A DNA stretch of 64,000 bases from Beijerinckiaceae bacterium (GTDB taxonomy: Bacteria > Pseudomonadota > Alphaproteobacteria > Rhizobiales > Beijerinckiaceae): the NCBI GenBank assembly GCA_947452005.1, contig CANGBC010000006.1:62001-126000 (forward strand), in the 5' to 3' direction. Both the position numbers and the translations under genes were made by a program. Positions 8,703-18,688 of this stretch are shown here, in pieces (the stretch's first letter is position 1; every line of letters starts with the position of its first letter). The notes beneath the pieces are model-generated. The model searched no databases and was not told where the DNA came from. It worked only from the letters and a program-made list of their open reading frames with translations.

Positions 8703-9593
8703 ATGGATCAGACACGTATCAATCGCCGCGGCATGGCCGCCATGACCGGCGCGACCACCGCCTTCGCCATCAATGATGCGATGATGAAATATCTCGTCGC
8801 CGACATGGCCGTGTCAGAGGCTGTGATTTTGCGCGGTCTGGTGGCCACAACGCTGGCTTTGATCCTGCTGTGGCGCGTGGATCGTTTCGCGACACTCAAA
8901 GAGATTTTTTCGCGCGCCGTGCTGCTACGCAGCCTGCTCGAGGCCGCTGTTGTGGTGACCTATATGCAGGCACTGCGGCTGATGCCGCTGGGGCTTGCGA
9001 CTGCCATTCTGCAAGCCACACCCCTCATGATCACGGCCTATGCGGCCATGGCCGGGCGCGAGAGCGTCGGCCCCGCACGTTGGCTCGCCGTGCTGGTTGG
9101 CTTTGCCGGTGTGATCATGATTGTGCAGCCCGATGCGTCTGGCCTGTCATGGGCCATGAGTCTGGCTGTGCTGACCGCCGTCTTTGTGACGGGGCGTGAT
9201 TTGTCCAATCGACTCGTGCCCCGCCACGTCCCGACCTATCTGATCGTTGTGGCCGCCTCGCTCGCCAATATTCTGGGCTGTGGCCTGTTTGGTCTGGCGG
9301 CAGGCGACGTCTGGCGCTGGCCGAGCAGCTTTGAGACGCTGCTGATTGTTGCAACCGCCCTCTTTGTTCTGGCGGCAACCTCGCTGATCACGCTGTCTTT
9401 CCGTGGCACGGAAGTCTCGGCTGTCTCGCCGTTCCGCTATGCGGGCGTGCCAGTGGCTTTGTTGATTGGCGTCATCGTTTGGGCAGAGGCTCCCGATGCC
9501 CTTGCAATGTCAGGGATAATTCTGGTCATCGGCGCCGGCTTGTTTGCCATGCGCGATGAAGCGCGGCGCTCCAAGGCACAGTCCCCGATATAG
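8703..9593 (+). CDS. EamA/DMT-family permease
   Basis: Inner-membrane protein of 296 residues with about ten hydrophobic segments in two repeated EamA halves, the normal length for this drug/metabolite transporter family. The first half is marked by a short polar start and AFAINDAMMKYLV, and the second by VSPFRYAGVPVALLIGVIVW. Substrates in this family range from amino acids to S-adenosylmethionine and nothing here decides between them. It follows moaA by 12 bases and could be cotranscribed with it. Confidence 0.85.
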   Translation: MDQTRINRRGMAAMTGATTAFAINDAMMKYLVADMAVSEAVILRGLVATTLALILLWRVDRFATLKEIFSRAVLLRSLLEAAVVVTYMQALRLMPLGLATAILQATPLMITAYAAMAGRESVGPARWLAVLVGFAGVIMIVQPDASGLSWAMSLAVLTAVFVTGRDLSNRLVPRHVPTYLIVVAASLANILGCGLFGLAAGDVWRWPSSFETLLIVATALFVLAATSLITLSFRGTEVSAVSPFRYAGVPVALLIGVIVWAEAPDALAMSGIILVIGAGLFAMRDEARRSKAQSPI

Positions 9594-9742
9594 TTTTCCA
9601 AAGCCCTGTCTAACAAGCCCCTGCCACGCCTCGCTAAAGTATGATTACCCGTCACTGGCAGCCCTCTGGTGACAATGATAGTCCTGTCATGAACCGAGGC
9701 GGCAAACGCCCTTAAAAACAGATGCCGTTTGGAGGAAATCTG

Positions 9743-10294
9743 ATGAAGGCCCTGCTGGCGATCAGCCGCGTGATTGACGGGTTCAATGAGCGCTTGGGAC
9801 GCACCACAGGTTGGCTCATTCTGGCCGCCGTCCTCGTCTCATCTGTGAATGCCCTGGTCCGCTTTTCTTTCAACCGCAGCTCAAACGCCTGGCTTGAACT
9901 GCAATGGTATTTGTTTGGCGCTGTGGTGCTCTTGGGCGCGGCCTATACATTCAAAGCCAATGAACACATCCGTATCGACATTTTGTCCTCGCGCCTGTCG
10001 AAACGCACGCGCGACTGGATCGATGTTGGCGGCCACCTCTTTTTTCTGATGCCGCTTTGCATCGTGATCATGTGGCTGGGCTGGCCATTTTTTCTGCGCT
10101 CCTTTGCGCAAGCAGAGATTTCGTCCAGCGCTGGCGGCTTGATCGTGTGGCCTGCCAAACTTCTTGTGCCGCTCGGCTTCACCATTCTTTTCGTGCAATC
10201 GATCTCCGAACTGATCAAACGGGTCGCCGTGATCAAAGGATTGATCGAAGACCCGCATGGCCCCTCGGCCAACGCGCATGGCACCGTCGAATAA
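9743..10294 (+). CDS. TRAP transporter small membrane subunit (DctQ-like)
   Basis: Membrane subunit of 183 residues with four predicted transmembrane helices, part of a tripartite ATP-independent periplasmic transporter. The helices cover WLILAAVLVSSVNALVRF, YLFGAVVLLGAAYTF, LFFLMPLCIVIMWLGW and LVPLGFTILFVQSI. Start at the ATG 9743, which has GGAGG eight bases upstream (9731-9735). The gene lies 21 bases upstream of the large subunit. Together with the TakP-like binding protein it probably forms a Na+-dependent 2-oxoacid importer. Confidence 0.9.
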   Translation: MKALLAISRVIDGFNERLGRTTGWLILAAVLVSSVNALVRFSFNRSSNAWLELQWYLFGAVVLLGAAYTFKANEHIRIDILSSRLSKRTRDWIDVGGHLFFLMPLCIVIMWLGWPFFLRSFAQAEISSSAGGLIVWPAKLLVPLGFTILFVQSISELIKRVAVIKGLIEDPHGPSANAHGTVE

Positions 10295-10315
10295 GAACCT
10301 GACAGGATCATCCCC

Positions 10316-12208
10316 ATGGCTGCTTTCATCGCCCAGAACATGGCCCCGATCATGTTCGTCTGCCTTGTTGCCTTTCTCCTGATTGGCTATCCGGTCGCCT
10401 TTTCGCTGGCTGCCGTTGGTCTCGTTTTCTTTGTGGTTGGCGTCGAGCTTGCACCCTTGTCGGGCGGGTCGATCAACCTCTCCTGGTCGCTGCTCAACGC
10501 CATGCCCGAGCGCATTTTTGGCGTGATGAACAATGAGACTTTGCTAGCGATCCCCTTCTTCACCTTCATGGGCCTCATTCTCGAGCGCTCCGGCATGGCG
10601 GAAGATTTGCTCGACACGATTGGCCAATTGTTTGGTCCTGTGCGGGGTGGTCTGGCTTATGCAGTCATTTTCGTCGGCGCGCTTCTGGCTGCAACCACGG
10701 GCGTTGTCGCAGCCTCCGTGATTTCCATGGGCCTGATCTCGCTGCCGATCATGCTGCGCTATGGCTATGATCGCCGCTTGGCATCAGGCGTGATCGCGGC
10801 CTCTGGCACGCTCGCCCAGATCATCCCGCCATCGCTTGTGCTCATCGTCATGGCCGACCAGCTCGGCCGCTCTGTCGGTGATATGTACAAAGGCGCTTTC
10901 ATTCCAGGCCTTACACTTGCTGCGCTTTATGCGGGCTACGTGTTTCTGGTCACCGTGATCAAGCCCGATGCCGCCCCTGCCCTGCCGATTGAGGCGCGCA
11001 CCATTCCCGAGGATCCAGCTCTTGAGCCACGCCAGAAATGGCTCACAGGTTTTGCGCTGCTGTTTGTTGGCATTCCGCTTTTCTATCTGGTGATCTCGCT
11101 GGCGGAATGGATTGGCCAGACGGCGGGTGCTCCGTTCCACGTCTCGAGCCAAGTGCAATGGATGGGCGCAGTGGCTGCCTCACTGCTGGTCTTTGGTCCG
11201 CGACTGCTGGGACGTTCCAACAAGGATGCTGACGTTCCGCGCTGGAACACATTTGCCATGGTTGGCATTGCGGCCATCGCAACCTCTCTGCTCGCCGATT
11301 ATATCGACGTGCGCTATCCCGACATGCCGACCGACAATGTGCTCATCTGGAGCGCATTTGCGGCCACCGGCGCGCTGTATATCCTCGCCTTGTTCAACAA
11401 GGCATCCAACCTTGGCATCATGTCGCGCATGACCGAACAGGTCGTGATCGTGTTGGTGCCGCCACTGGCGCTGATCTTCCTTGTGCTGGGCACGATTTTT
11501 GTGGGCATTGCCACACCCACAGAAGCAGGCGCCATGGGTGCCGCGGGCGGTGTGCTTCTGGCCTTCGCCAAACGTCGCCTTGATTTGTCACTGCTCAAAC
11601 AGGCGATGGACACAACGGCAAAACTCTCCTGCTTCGTTGTCTTCATTCTGATCGGCGCGCGCGTCTTCTCGCTCACTTTCTATGGCGTCAACGGGCACAC
11701 ATGGGTCGAGCATTTGCTGACCTCCCTGCCGGGCGGCCAGACGGGCTTCCTCATCATCGTCAATCTGATGGTCTTTGTGCTGGCCTTCTTCCTCGATTTC
11801 TTCGAGCTGGCTTTTATCGTCATCCCGCTGCTTGGACCAGCAGCTGAAAAGCTCGGCATCGATCTCATCTGGTTTGGTGTCATCTTGGGCGTGAACATGC
11901 AGACGAGTTTCATGCACCCGCCCTTTGGCTTTGCGCTCTTCTATCTGCGCTCTGTCGCACCCAAACTGCCGTTCAAGGATCGACTGACTGGCAAAATGAC
12001 AGACCCGGTGACAACGGGCCAAATCTATATGGGCGCCATTCCCTTCGTGATCATCCAATGCATCATGGTGGGGCTGGTCATCCTCTTCCCGCAGATGGTG
12101 ATGATCTACAAATCCGGCGAAGTGTCGCTCAACGCCACGCAGGTTGAAGAGCAATTCAAGGGCATAGCTGTGCCCAATATTGAGATACCACCGGAGCTGA
12201 AGTTTTAA
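10316..12208 (+). CDS. TRAP transporter large permease subunit (DctM-like)
   Basis: The translocating membrane subunit, 630 residues, longer than the usual 430 or so of DctM but typical of the extended subtype that pairs with TakP-type binding proteins. The N-terminal half shows the DctM pattern (NNETLLAIPFFTFMG, then GVVAASVISMGLISLPIMLRYGYD, ASGTLAQIIPPSLVLIV). A central insert around residues 230-370 adds extra membrane segments, and the C-terminal half resumes with IATPTEAGAMGA and FFLDFFELAFIVIPLLGP. It ends in front of a repeat-rich convergent region. Confidence 0.93.
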   Translation: MAAFIAQNMAPIMFVCLVAFLLIGYPVAFSLAAVGLVFFVVGVELAPLSGGSINLSWSLLNAMPERIFGVMNNETLLAIPFFTFMGLILERSGMAEDLLDTIGQLFGPVRGGLAYAVIFVGALLAATTGVVAASVISMGLISLPIMLRYGYDRRLASGVIAASGTLAQIIPPSLVLIVMADQLGRSVGDMYKGAFIPGLTLAALYAGYVFLVTVIKPDAAPALPIEARTIPEDPALEPRQKWLTGFALLFVGIPLFYLVISLAEWIGQTAGAPFHVSSQVQWMGAVAASLLVFGPRLLGRSNKDADVPRWNTFAMVGIAAIATSLLADYIDVRYPDMPTDNVLIWSAFAATGALYILALFNKASNLGIMSRMTEQVVIVLVPPLALIFLVLGTIFVGIATPTEAGAMGAAGGVLLAFAKRRLDLSLLKQAMDTTAKLSCFVVFILIGARVFSLTFYGVNGHTWVEHLLTSLPGGQTGFLIIVNLMVFVLAFFLDFFELAFIVIPLLGPAAEKLGIDLIWFGVILGVNMQTSFMHPPFGFALFYLRSVAPKLPFKDRLTGKMTDPVTTGQIYMGAIPFVIIQCIMVGLVILFPQMVMIYKSGEVSLNATQVEEQFKGIAVPNIEIPPELKF

Positions 12209-12251
12209 ACAGTCAACGACGGTGGAGAGGATGCGGCACAGCATCCATCAT

Positions 12252-12380
12252 CCGCAATGACGGCAAGAAGACAGAAGCCTTTCCATCGTCATTGCGAGGA
12301 GCCGAAGGCGACGTGGCAATCCATAGCACTCATCCTGCGAGATTGGCGCACTGGATTGCTTCGCTCCGCTCGCAATGACG
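12252..12380. repeat. Intergenic palindromic repeat (CATTGCGAG type)
   Basis: Twelve-base arms CGTCATTGCGAG (12287-12298) and CTCGCAATGACG (12369-12380) are exact inverted repeats, with inner arms GGCAATCCA (12315-12323) and TGGATTGC (12352-12359). A third partial copy, CGCAATGACGG, is near 12253. This is a REP-like element of a kind scattered in many alphaproteobacterial intergenic regions; a related half element is at 18640. It fills the gap between convergent TRAP genes. Confidence 0.75.
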
Positions 12381-12385
12381 GTGAA

Positions 12386-12427
12386 ATAAAAAAAGCCCCG
12401 GAGTTTCCTCCGGGGCTTTCTTATTTC
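12386..12427. terminator. Bidirectional intrinsic terminator between convergent TRAP genes
   Basis: Stem AAAGCCCCGGAG / CTCCGGGGCTTT (12392-12403 and 12408-12419) with a TTTC loop, an A-run on the left and a T-rich right flank. It can end the large-subunit transcript on the plus strand and the binding-protein transcript on the minus strand. Confidence 0.85.
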
Positions 12428-12442
12428 TAACGCGCGAAACGC

Positions 12443-13759
<1,317 letters not shown>

Positions 13760-13761
13760 TT

Positions 13762-14628
13762 ATGGCCAAACTTGCCTTTATCGGTCTCGGCGTCATGGGC
13801 TTCCCGATGGCCGGACATTTGGTGGCCAAAGGCCATGATTTGACTGTTTACAACCGCACCGCTGCAAAGGCGCAGGCCTGGGTCGATCAACATGGGCATC
13901 GAAGCGCCCCGACCCCCGCGCAAGCCGCAGCGGGTGCTCACATGGTCTTTGCCTGTGTGGGCAATGATGAGGATTTGCGCGCCGTCACCATCGGCCCTGA
14001 GGGTGCCTTCCAGAGCATGGCCAAAGGTGCGATCTTCATCGACCACACCACCGCCTCCGCAGATGTTGCACGCGAGCTTCATGCCCATGCGGCAGGTCTT
14101 GGCCTGTCCTTCATCGACGCACCCGTGTCTGGCGGACAAGCAGGCGCAGAAAATGGCGTCCTCACGGTCATGTGTGGCGGCGATGGGGATGCATATGCCA
14201 AGGCCGAGCCCGTGATCGCCGCTTTTGCCCGCGCCTGCCGCCTGATGGGCGCATCAGGTGCCGGCCAGCTGACCAAAATGGTCAATCAGATTTGCATCGC
14301 AGGTCTCGTCGAGGCCTTGGCGGAAGGACTGCACTTTGCGCAAAAAGCGGGGCTTGATCCGCTCGCCGTGGTCGATGTGATTTCCAAGGGTGCCGCACAA
14401 AGCTGGCAGATGGAAAATCGCTCCGCCACAATGGTGGCCGACACATTCGATTTCGGCTTTGCGGTTGACTGGATGCGCAAGGATCTCGGCATCTGCCTTG
14501 CGGAAGCCCGGCGCAATGGCGCGCATCTGCCCGTCACCGCTTTGGTCGATCAATTCTATTCCGAAGTGCAGAAAATGGGCGGCGCGCGTTATGACACGTC
14601 GAGCCTGATCAAGCGGCTCAACGGGTAA
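13762..14628 (+). CDS. NAD(P)-dependent 3-hydroxyisobutyrate dehydrogenase-like enzyme
   Basis: Beta-hydroxyacid dehydrogenase family oxidoreductase, 288 residues. The Rossmann motif is LAFIGLGVMGFPMAGHL at the N-terminus, substrate-site sequence is DAPVSGGQAGAENGVLTVM, and the conserved catalytic lysine region is GAGQLTKMVNQ. Members oxidise 3-hydroxyisobutyrate, tartronate semialdehyde or related acids, and the sequence alone does not decide. The ATG at 13762 follows AGGAAG. Its last 11 bases overlap the convergent glycosylase gene. Confidence 0.87.
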   Translation: MAKLAFIGLGVMGFPMAGHLVAKGHDLTVYNRTAAKAQAWVDQHGHRSAPTPAQAAAGAHMVFACVGNDEDLRAVTIGPEGAFQSMAKGAIFIDHTTASADVARELHAHAAGLGLSFIDAPVSGGQAGAENGVLTVMCGGDGDAYAKAEPVIAAFARACRLMGASGAGQLTKMVNQICIAGLVEALAEGLHFAQKAGLDPLAVVDVISKGAAQSWQMENRSATMVADTFDFGFAVDWMRKDLGICLAEARRNGAHLPVTALVDQFYSEVQKMGGARYDTSSLIKRLNG

Positions 14629-15247
14629 GGCGCGCCACTTCGGCACGCAGCACGGGCAGAAGGTCAGCCTCAAACCAGGGGTTTTTCTTCAGCCAGCCCG
14701 TGTTGCGCCAAGAGGGATGGGGCAGCGGAATGACGCGCGGGCGCGCTTGCGCATAATCGCGCCAGCCTCCCACCACCTCGCTCATCGGCAATTTGCGCGT
14801 CTGCAGGCCCAAACGCGCGAGATGATAATCTTGCGCATAAGAGCCAACCGTCAGCACCGTCTCGATCTGCGGCAACAGGGCAAACAATCGATCATGCCAA
14901 TGCGCACGACATTCGCGGCGCGGTGGCAGATCGGCGCCCTGCGCATCATAGCCGGGGAAGCAAAAGCCCATCGGGGCAAAGGCAATGCGTGACGTATCGT
15001 AAAATGTATCCGCATCAACGCCCATCCAGTCGCGCAGACGATCCCCTGAGCGATCATCAAATGGCAGGCCGCTCGCATGCACGCGAATGCCCGGCGCCTG
15101 GCTCGCCACCAGAAGCCGCGCGGTTGCCGAAACACGCACCACCGGGCGTGGCTCATGGGCCAGCGGGCGCCCCCGGGGCGCCAGCGTGCAAATGCGACAT
15201 TGGCCAATTTCAGCCAGCAGCGCGTCGAGGGTCTGGTCGCTTGCCAT
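14618..15247 (-). CDS. Uracil-DNA glycosylase superfamily protein with Fe-S cysteines
   Basis: Protein of 209 residues related to family 4/5-like uracil-DNA glycosylases. Four Cys match an iron-sulfur pattern: Cys17-x2-Cys20 near the N-terminus and Cys96-x16-Cys113. The active-site loop A is ASQAPGIRVHASG and the second motif is HPSWRNT (His177). Its activity is likely base excision, but this uncharacterised subgroup may differ in substrate because loop A lacks the GEAPG form of classic family 4 enzymes. No operon partner; it overlaps the convergent dehydrogenase end to end. Confidence 0.75.
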   Translation of the reverse strand: MASDQTLDALLAEIGQCRICTLAPRGRPLAHEPRPVVRVSATARLLVASQAPGIRVHASGLPFDDRSGDRLRDWMGVDADTFYDTSRIAFAPMGFCFPGYDAQGADLPPRRECRAHWHDRLFALLPQIETVLTVGSYAQDYHLARLGLQTRKLPMSEVVGGWRDYAQARPRVIPLPHPSWRNTGWLKKNPWFEADLLPVLRAEVARLTR

Positions 15248-15541
15248 TCAGAAAGCCGCGCTTTTTGAAAAAGTTTTCGCGTGAGGGTTAACGGGCGCGC
15301 GGCCACCGGGCAAGCCAAACACCCGCGTTTGCCCCGCTTGGTACCCTGCAAAGTCCCCAAAAATCAGCCTTTTTATGGGCTCTGTGCGCACGCCCACACT
15401 GCGCGGACGTCTGGCGCAGGTGCCAAAGCTCGGGGCCCAATCGTTAAAACCTGAATTTCCATGCCAAAAGCGCGTTAAGCTTTCCCGGTCATTCTGGTGC
15501 TGGAATAAATCCGGGCGAACAGCCCCTGTGTCCCGAGTGCC

Positions 15542-17086
15542 ATGAGTGAAGTGTCGCGCCATATGATTGAGCCCAACAGCGGGGTCCAGCCGACCTTGCT
15601 GGCGCGCCCCAATGGCCTTCTGCAGCGTTTGCGCCAATTGCGCGCGCGGCTCTCGCTGGCCAAGGGTGCTGGCAATCGCTCCTTTGATGTCGAACTGCTG
15701 CGCCTATTTGCCCAGAGCCGCATGACATCCGTCCCCGCGCTCGCCTTTATCGCACTGTCAGCCGCAGCCCTGTCCTTTATGTGGACGCCGGAAATCGATG
15801 TGGTCGTGTGGCTCGGCATTGTCTGGTCGTGCCATCTCGTCTCCTACCGCACAGCGCGCAACCTCATGGCGCAGCCCGAGGCTTCGCTCTCCGTGCAAAG
15901 CTGGAAGCGCCGCTTTGTGGCAACTGAATTATGCCACGGCCTTGCCTGGGCCATGCTCACGGTTTTATTCCTGAACGAACCTGATGCAACGGCGCGCGTC
16001 TTCGTGCTTTTCGTTCTGCTGCTCATCTCGGCCCTCACCTCGCTGATTTCAGCCACGGTGCCGCTGGCCGTTTATGCAGGCCTGATGCCCACCACCATTG
16101 CGGTTGTGCTCTACATGCACCCTGTCTGGCGTGAGCAGGCCTGGCCCGTTGCCCTCATGGCCTGCGGCGCGCAATTCTTCTTTCTGGTTTTGGCGCAGCG
16201 TCTCTATGCGACCAGCCTGTCGTCTCTCTCCTTCCGACTGGAGAAAGACATGCTGATTGCCGAGCTCGAGCAGGCCAAGGCCAATTCCGATGAAGCGCGC
16301 CGCCGCGCTGAAGAAGCCAATCTCGCCAAATCCAGTTTTCTGGCGACGATGAGCCACGAATTGCGCACGCCGCTGAACGCCATTCTCGGCTTTTCGGAAG
16401 TCATGTCGGGCGAATTGTTCGGCAAACATGCGGTCGCCGCCTACAAGGATTATGCGAGCGACATTCACTCAAGCGGCCAGCATCTGTTGATGTTGATCAA
16501 TGAAATTCTCGATCTCTCGCGCGTGGAAGCGGGACGCTATGAATTGCGCGAAGAGCCCGTTGCCCTCGTCAATGTGGTGGAAGATTGCTTGCATCTTTTG
16601 GCGTTACGCGCCGAACAGCGCGGCATTCAGCTGACGCAATCCATTGAAAGCAGCCTGCCACGGCTGTGGGGCGATGAGCGCGCTTTGCGGCAGATCACGC
16701 TGAACCTGCTCACCAATGCGATCAAATTCACCCCGCAAGGTGGCTCTGTCAGTCTGAAATGCGGTTGGACGCAATCGGGCGGCCAATATATTTCGATCCG
16801 CGATACGGGACCGGGCATCCCCGAGCATGAAATTCCGATTGTTTTGTCATCTTTCGGGCGCGGATCTCTGGCGCAGAAAAATGCGGAAGAAGGTTCAGGC
16901 CTCGGTCTGCCGATTGTGAAGGGCCTCGTCGACCTGCACGGTGGCTCATTCCATATTCAATCCGAATTGCGTCAAGGCACAGAAGTCACTGTGATCCTGC
17001 CAGCCGAGCGCGTGATTGAAGCCATGGCGCAGGTCAAGCCCGCCATGCGCCGCGACACCCGCAACAGCCCACGCAAAGCTGCCTGA
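15542..17086 (+). CDS. Membrane-bound sensor histidine kinase
   Basis: A 514-residue inner-membrane kinase. Several hydrophobic segments fill residues 61-220, then a coiled coil (about 222-263), the HisKA domain with phospho-acceptor His272 in SHELRTPLNAILGFSEVM, and an HATPase_c domain (NLLTNAIKFTPQ, DTGPGIP, GSGLGLPIVKGLVDLHGG). The dimerisation domain resembles the PleC/DivJ group of alphaproteobacterial kinases. There is no periplasmic sensor domain and no cognate response regulator beside it, so its signal and partner are unknown. It may act from a 7-helix-like membrane sensor region. Confidence 0.9.
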   Translation: MSEVSRHMIEPNSGVQPTLLARPNGLLQRLRQLRARLSLAKGAGNRSFDVELLRLFAQSRMTSVPALAFIALSAAALSFMWTPEIDVVVWLGIVWSCHLVSYRTARNLMAQPEASLSVQSWKRRFVATELCHGLAWAMLTVLFLNEPDATARVFVLFVLLLISALTSLISATVPLAVYAGLMPTTIAVVLYMHPVWREQAWPVALMACGAQFFFLVLAQRLYATSLSSLSFRLEKDMLIAELEQAKANSDEARRRAEEANLAKSSFLATMSHELRTPLNAILGFSEVMSGELFGKHAVAAYKDYASDIHSSGQHLLMLINEILDLSRVEAGRYELREEPVALVNVVEDCLHLLALRAEQRGIQLTQSIESSLPRLWGDERALRQITLNLLTNAIKFTPQGGSVSLKCGWTQSGGQYISIRDTGPGIPEHEIPIVLSSFGRGSLAQKNAEEGSGLGLPIVKGLVDLHGGSFHIQSELRQGTEVTVILPAERVIEAMAQVKPAMRRDTRNSPRKAA

Positions 17087-17152
17087 GAGGGACTGGCGCT
17101 GGCGCGCCAACGCCCTATGCTCTTCTCCAGAACAGATCAGGAGAAGATCGCC

Positions 17153-18634
17153 ATGCGCGCACATCTTGCATGTTTTGCATTGCTGATGCTGATCGCACCG
17201 CTCACCGCGCAAGAGGCAAATCCGCCAGCCCGTGAGCGACCAGCGGCCGCGCAAACAACTGAGCGGCTCAAACCCCTGCCCCCCAATGCCACAACCCAAC
17301 ATCGACTGGGTGACATGGCCTTTGCAGCCACCGCTGGCACGATCCGCATTTTTGAATTGCAGCAAGGCACTGCGCTGGCTGACATTGGCGTGCTCGCCTT
17401 TACGCGCGAGGGAACGAATGCGGCCGAGCGCCCGGTGACCTTCGTGTTCAACGGCGGCCCCGGTTATGCCTCCGCCTGGCTCAACCTTGGCGCGCTCGGA
17501 CCTTGGCGTTTGCGCATGGATGAAGCTGCGGCCTTCCCCTCCGCCGCTCCCACATTGACCGACAATGCCGAAAGCTGGCTCCCTTTCACCGATCTTGTTT
17601 TCATTGACCCGCCCGCCACCGGCTACAGCCGTATTCTGGGTGGCGACGATGTGCGCAAGCGCTTCTTCTCGGTTGATGGCGACATTGACGTGCTGGCCGC
17701 CACCATTCGCCGCTGGATCGAAGAGAACCATCGCACCGCCTCACCCAAATATATTGCAGGCGAAAGTTATGGCGGCTTTCGCGCGCCCAAAATTGCCCAT
17801 GCGCTGCAAACAGATCAGGGTTATGGCGTTGCAGGCCTTGTGATGATTTCGCCTGTGCTCGATTTCTCGCGCTTCAACGCGCGCAATGGCCTCATGGACC
17901 ATGTCGCACGCCTGCCCGTCTATGTCGCTGCAGCACGCACCTTGCGCGGCGAGAATGTGACGCGCGAAAACCTCGGCGAGGTGGAAGATTATGCGCGGGG
18001 TGCCTTCCTGCAAGATCTGATGCGCGGCGTGAAAGACACATCCGCTCTGGATCGGCTGAGCGAGCGTGTGTCAACGCTCACCGGGCTTGATCGTGATCTC
18101 GTGCGCCGCCATGCCGGGCGCATTCCCTCCACTCTTTTCCTGCGTGAGCTTTATCGCGGGGAAGCGCGGATCGGTTCGGCCTATGATGCAACAGTGAGTG
18201 GTTTTGACCCCTCACCTTTTTCACAAAGTCATGGCAGCGACGATCAGATGCGGCTTGGCCTGCATGCGCCCATTGTCTCGGCTATGGTCGGGCTTTATCG
18301 CGACAAGCTGAACTGGTCGGTTGAAGGCGCGCGCTATGCCTTCATGAGTGAACAAGCCTCACGCCAATGGGATTGGGGGCGTGGTGGCGCAGAAGCTGTT
18401 TCAGATTTGCGCCAAGCACTGGCCCTCGATCCGCATCTGCGTGTGCTGATTGCCCATGGTCTGACAGATGTGGTGACGCCTTATCTCGAAACGCAAATGG
18501 TGCTGGACCAAATGCCAGACTATGGCGCGCCCGAGCGTGTGCGTTTCATGACTTATGCAGGCGGGCATATGTTTTATTCACGCGACGAGGCCCGCAAAAT
18601 GTTTCGCGACGATGCGCGCGCCCTTTACAGATAG
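17153..18634 (+). CDS. S10 family serine carboxypeptidase-like peptidase
   Basis: Exported alpha/beta-hydrolase peptidase of 493 residues. A signal peptide (MRAHLACFALLMLIAPLTAQ) precedes the S10 domain. The substrate-binding NGGPGYASAW motif, the nucleophile in GESYGGFRAPKIA, and the C-terminal catalytic His in YAGGHMFYSRDEARKM are all present. Bacterial S10 enzymes are poorly characterised; the likely role is trimming peptides from the C-terminus in the periplasm. The ATG at 17153 follows AGGAGA. A repeat element separates it from cobT. Confidence 0.88.
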   Translation: MRAHLACFALLMLIAPLTAQEANPPARERPAAAQTTERLKPLPPNATTQHRLGDMAFAATAGTIRIFELQQGTALADIGVLAFTREGTNAAERPVTFVFNGGPGYASAWLNLGALGPWRLRMDEAAAFPSAAPTLTDNAESWLPFTDLVFIDPPATGYSRILGGDDVRKRFFSVDGDIDVLAATIRRWIEENHRTASPKYIAGESYGGFRAPKIAHALQTDQGYGVAGLVMISPVLDFSRFNARNGLMDHVARLPVYVAAARTLRGENVTRENLGEVEDYARGAFLQDLMRGVKDTSALDRLSERVSTLTGLDRDLVRRHAGRIPSTLFLRELYRGEARIGSAYDATVSGFDPSPFSQSHGSDDQMRLGLHAPIVSAMVGLYRDKLNWSVEGARYAFMSEQASRQWDWGRGGAEAVSDLRQALALDPHLRVLIAHGLTDVVTPYLETQMVLDQMPDYGAPERVRFMTYAGGHMFYSRDEARKMFRDDARALYR

Positions 18635-18639
18635 CTCGA

Positions 18640-18681
18640 CATTGCGAGGAACGCAGTGACGAAGCAATCCTCGCAAAGACG
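18640..18681. repeat. Partial CATTGCGAG-type intergenic repeat
   Basis: CATTGCGAGGA followed by an inverted TCCTCGC (18644-18650 against 18668-18674), with GAAGCAATCC between, related to the element at 12287-12380. The stem plus the following A-run could also serve as a terminator for the convergent cobT gene. Confidence 0.6.
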
Positions 18682-18688
18682 AAAAAAG

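Noticed and set aside
12252-12380. CRISPR array
   Set aside because: Only inverted copies of one short motif occur; there are no regularly spaced direct repeats with unique spacers.
15248-15541. Possible gene or small RNA in the 294-base gap upstream of the membrane kinase
   Set aside because: Open frames here have shadow composition, and I see no stable hairpin plus T-run that would mark a small RNA.
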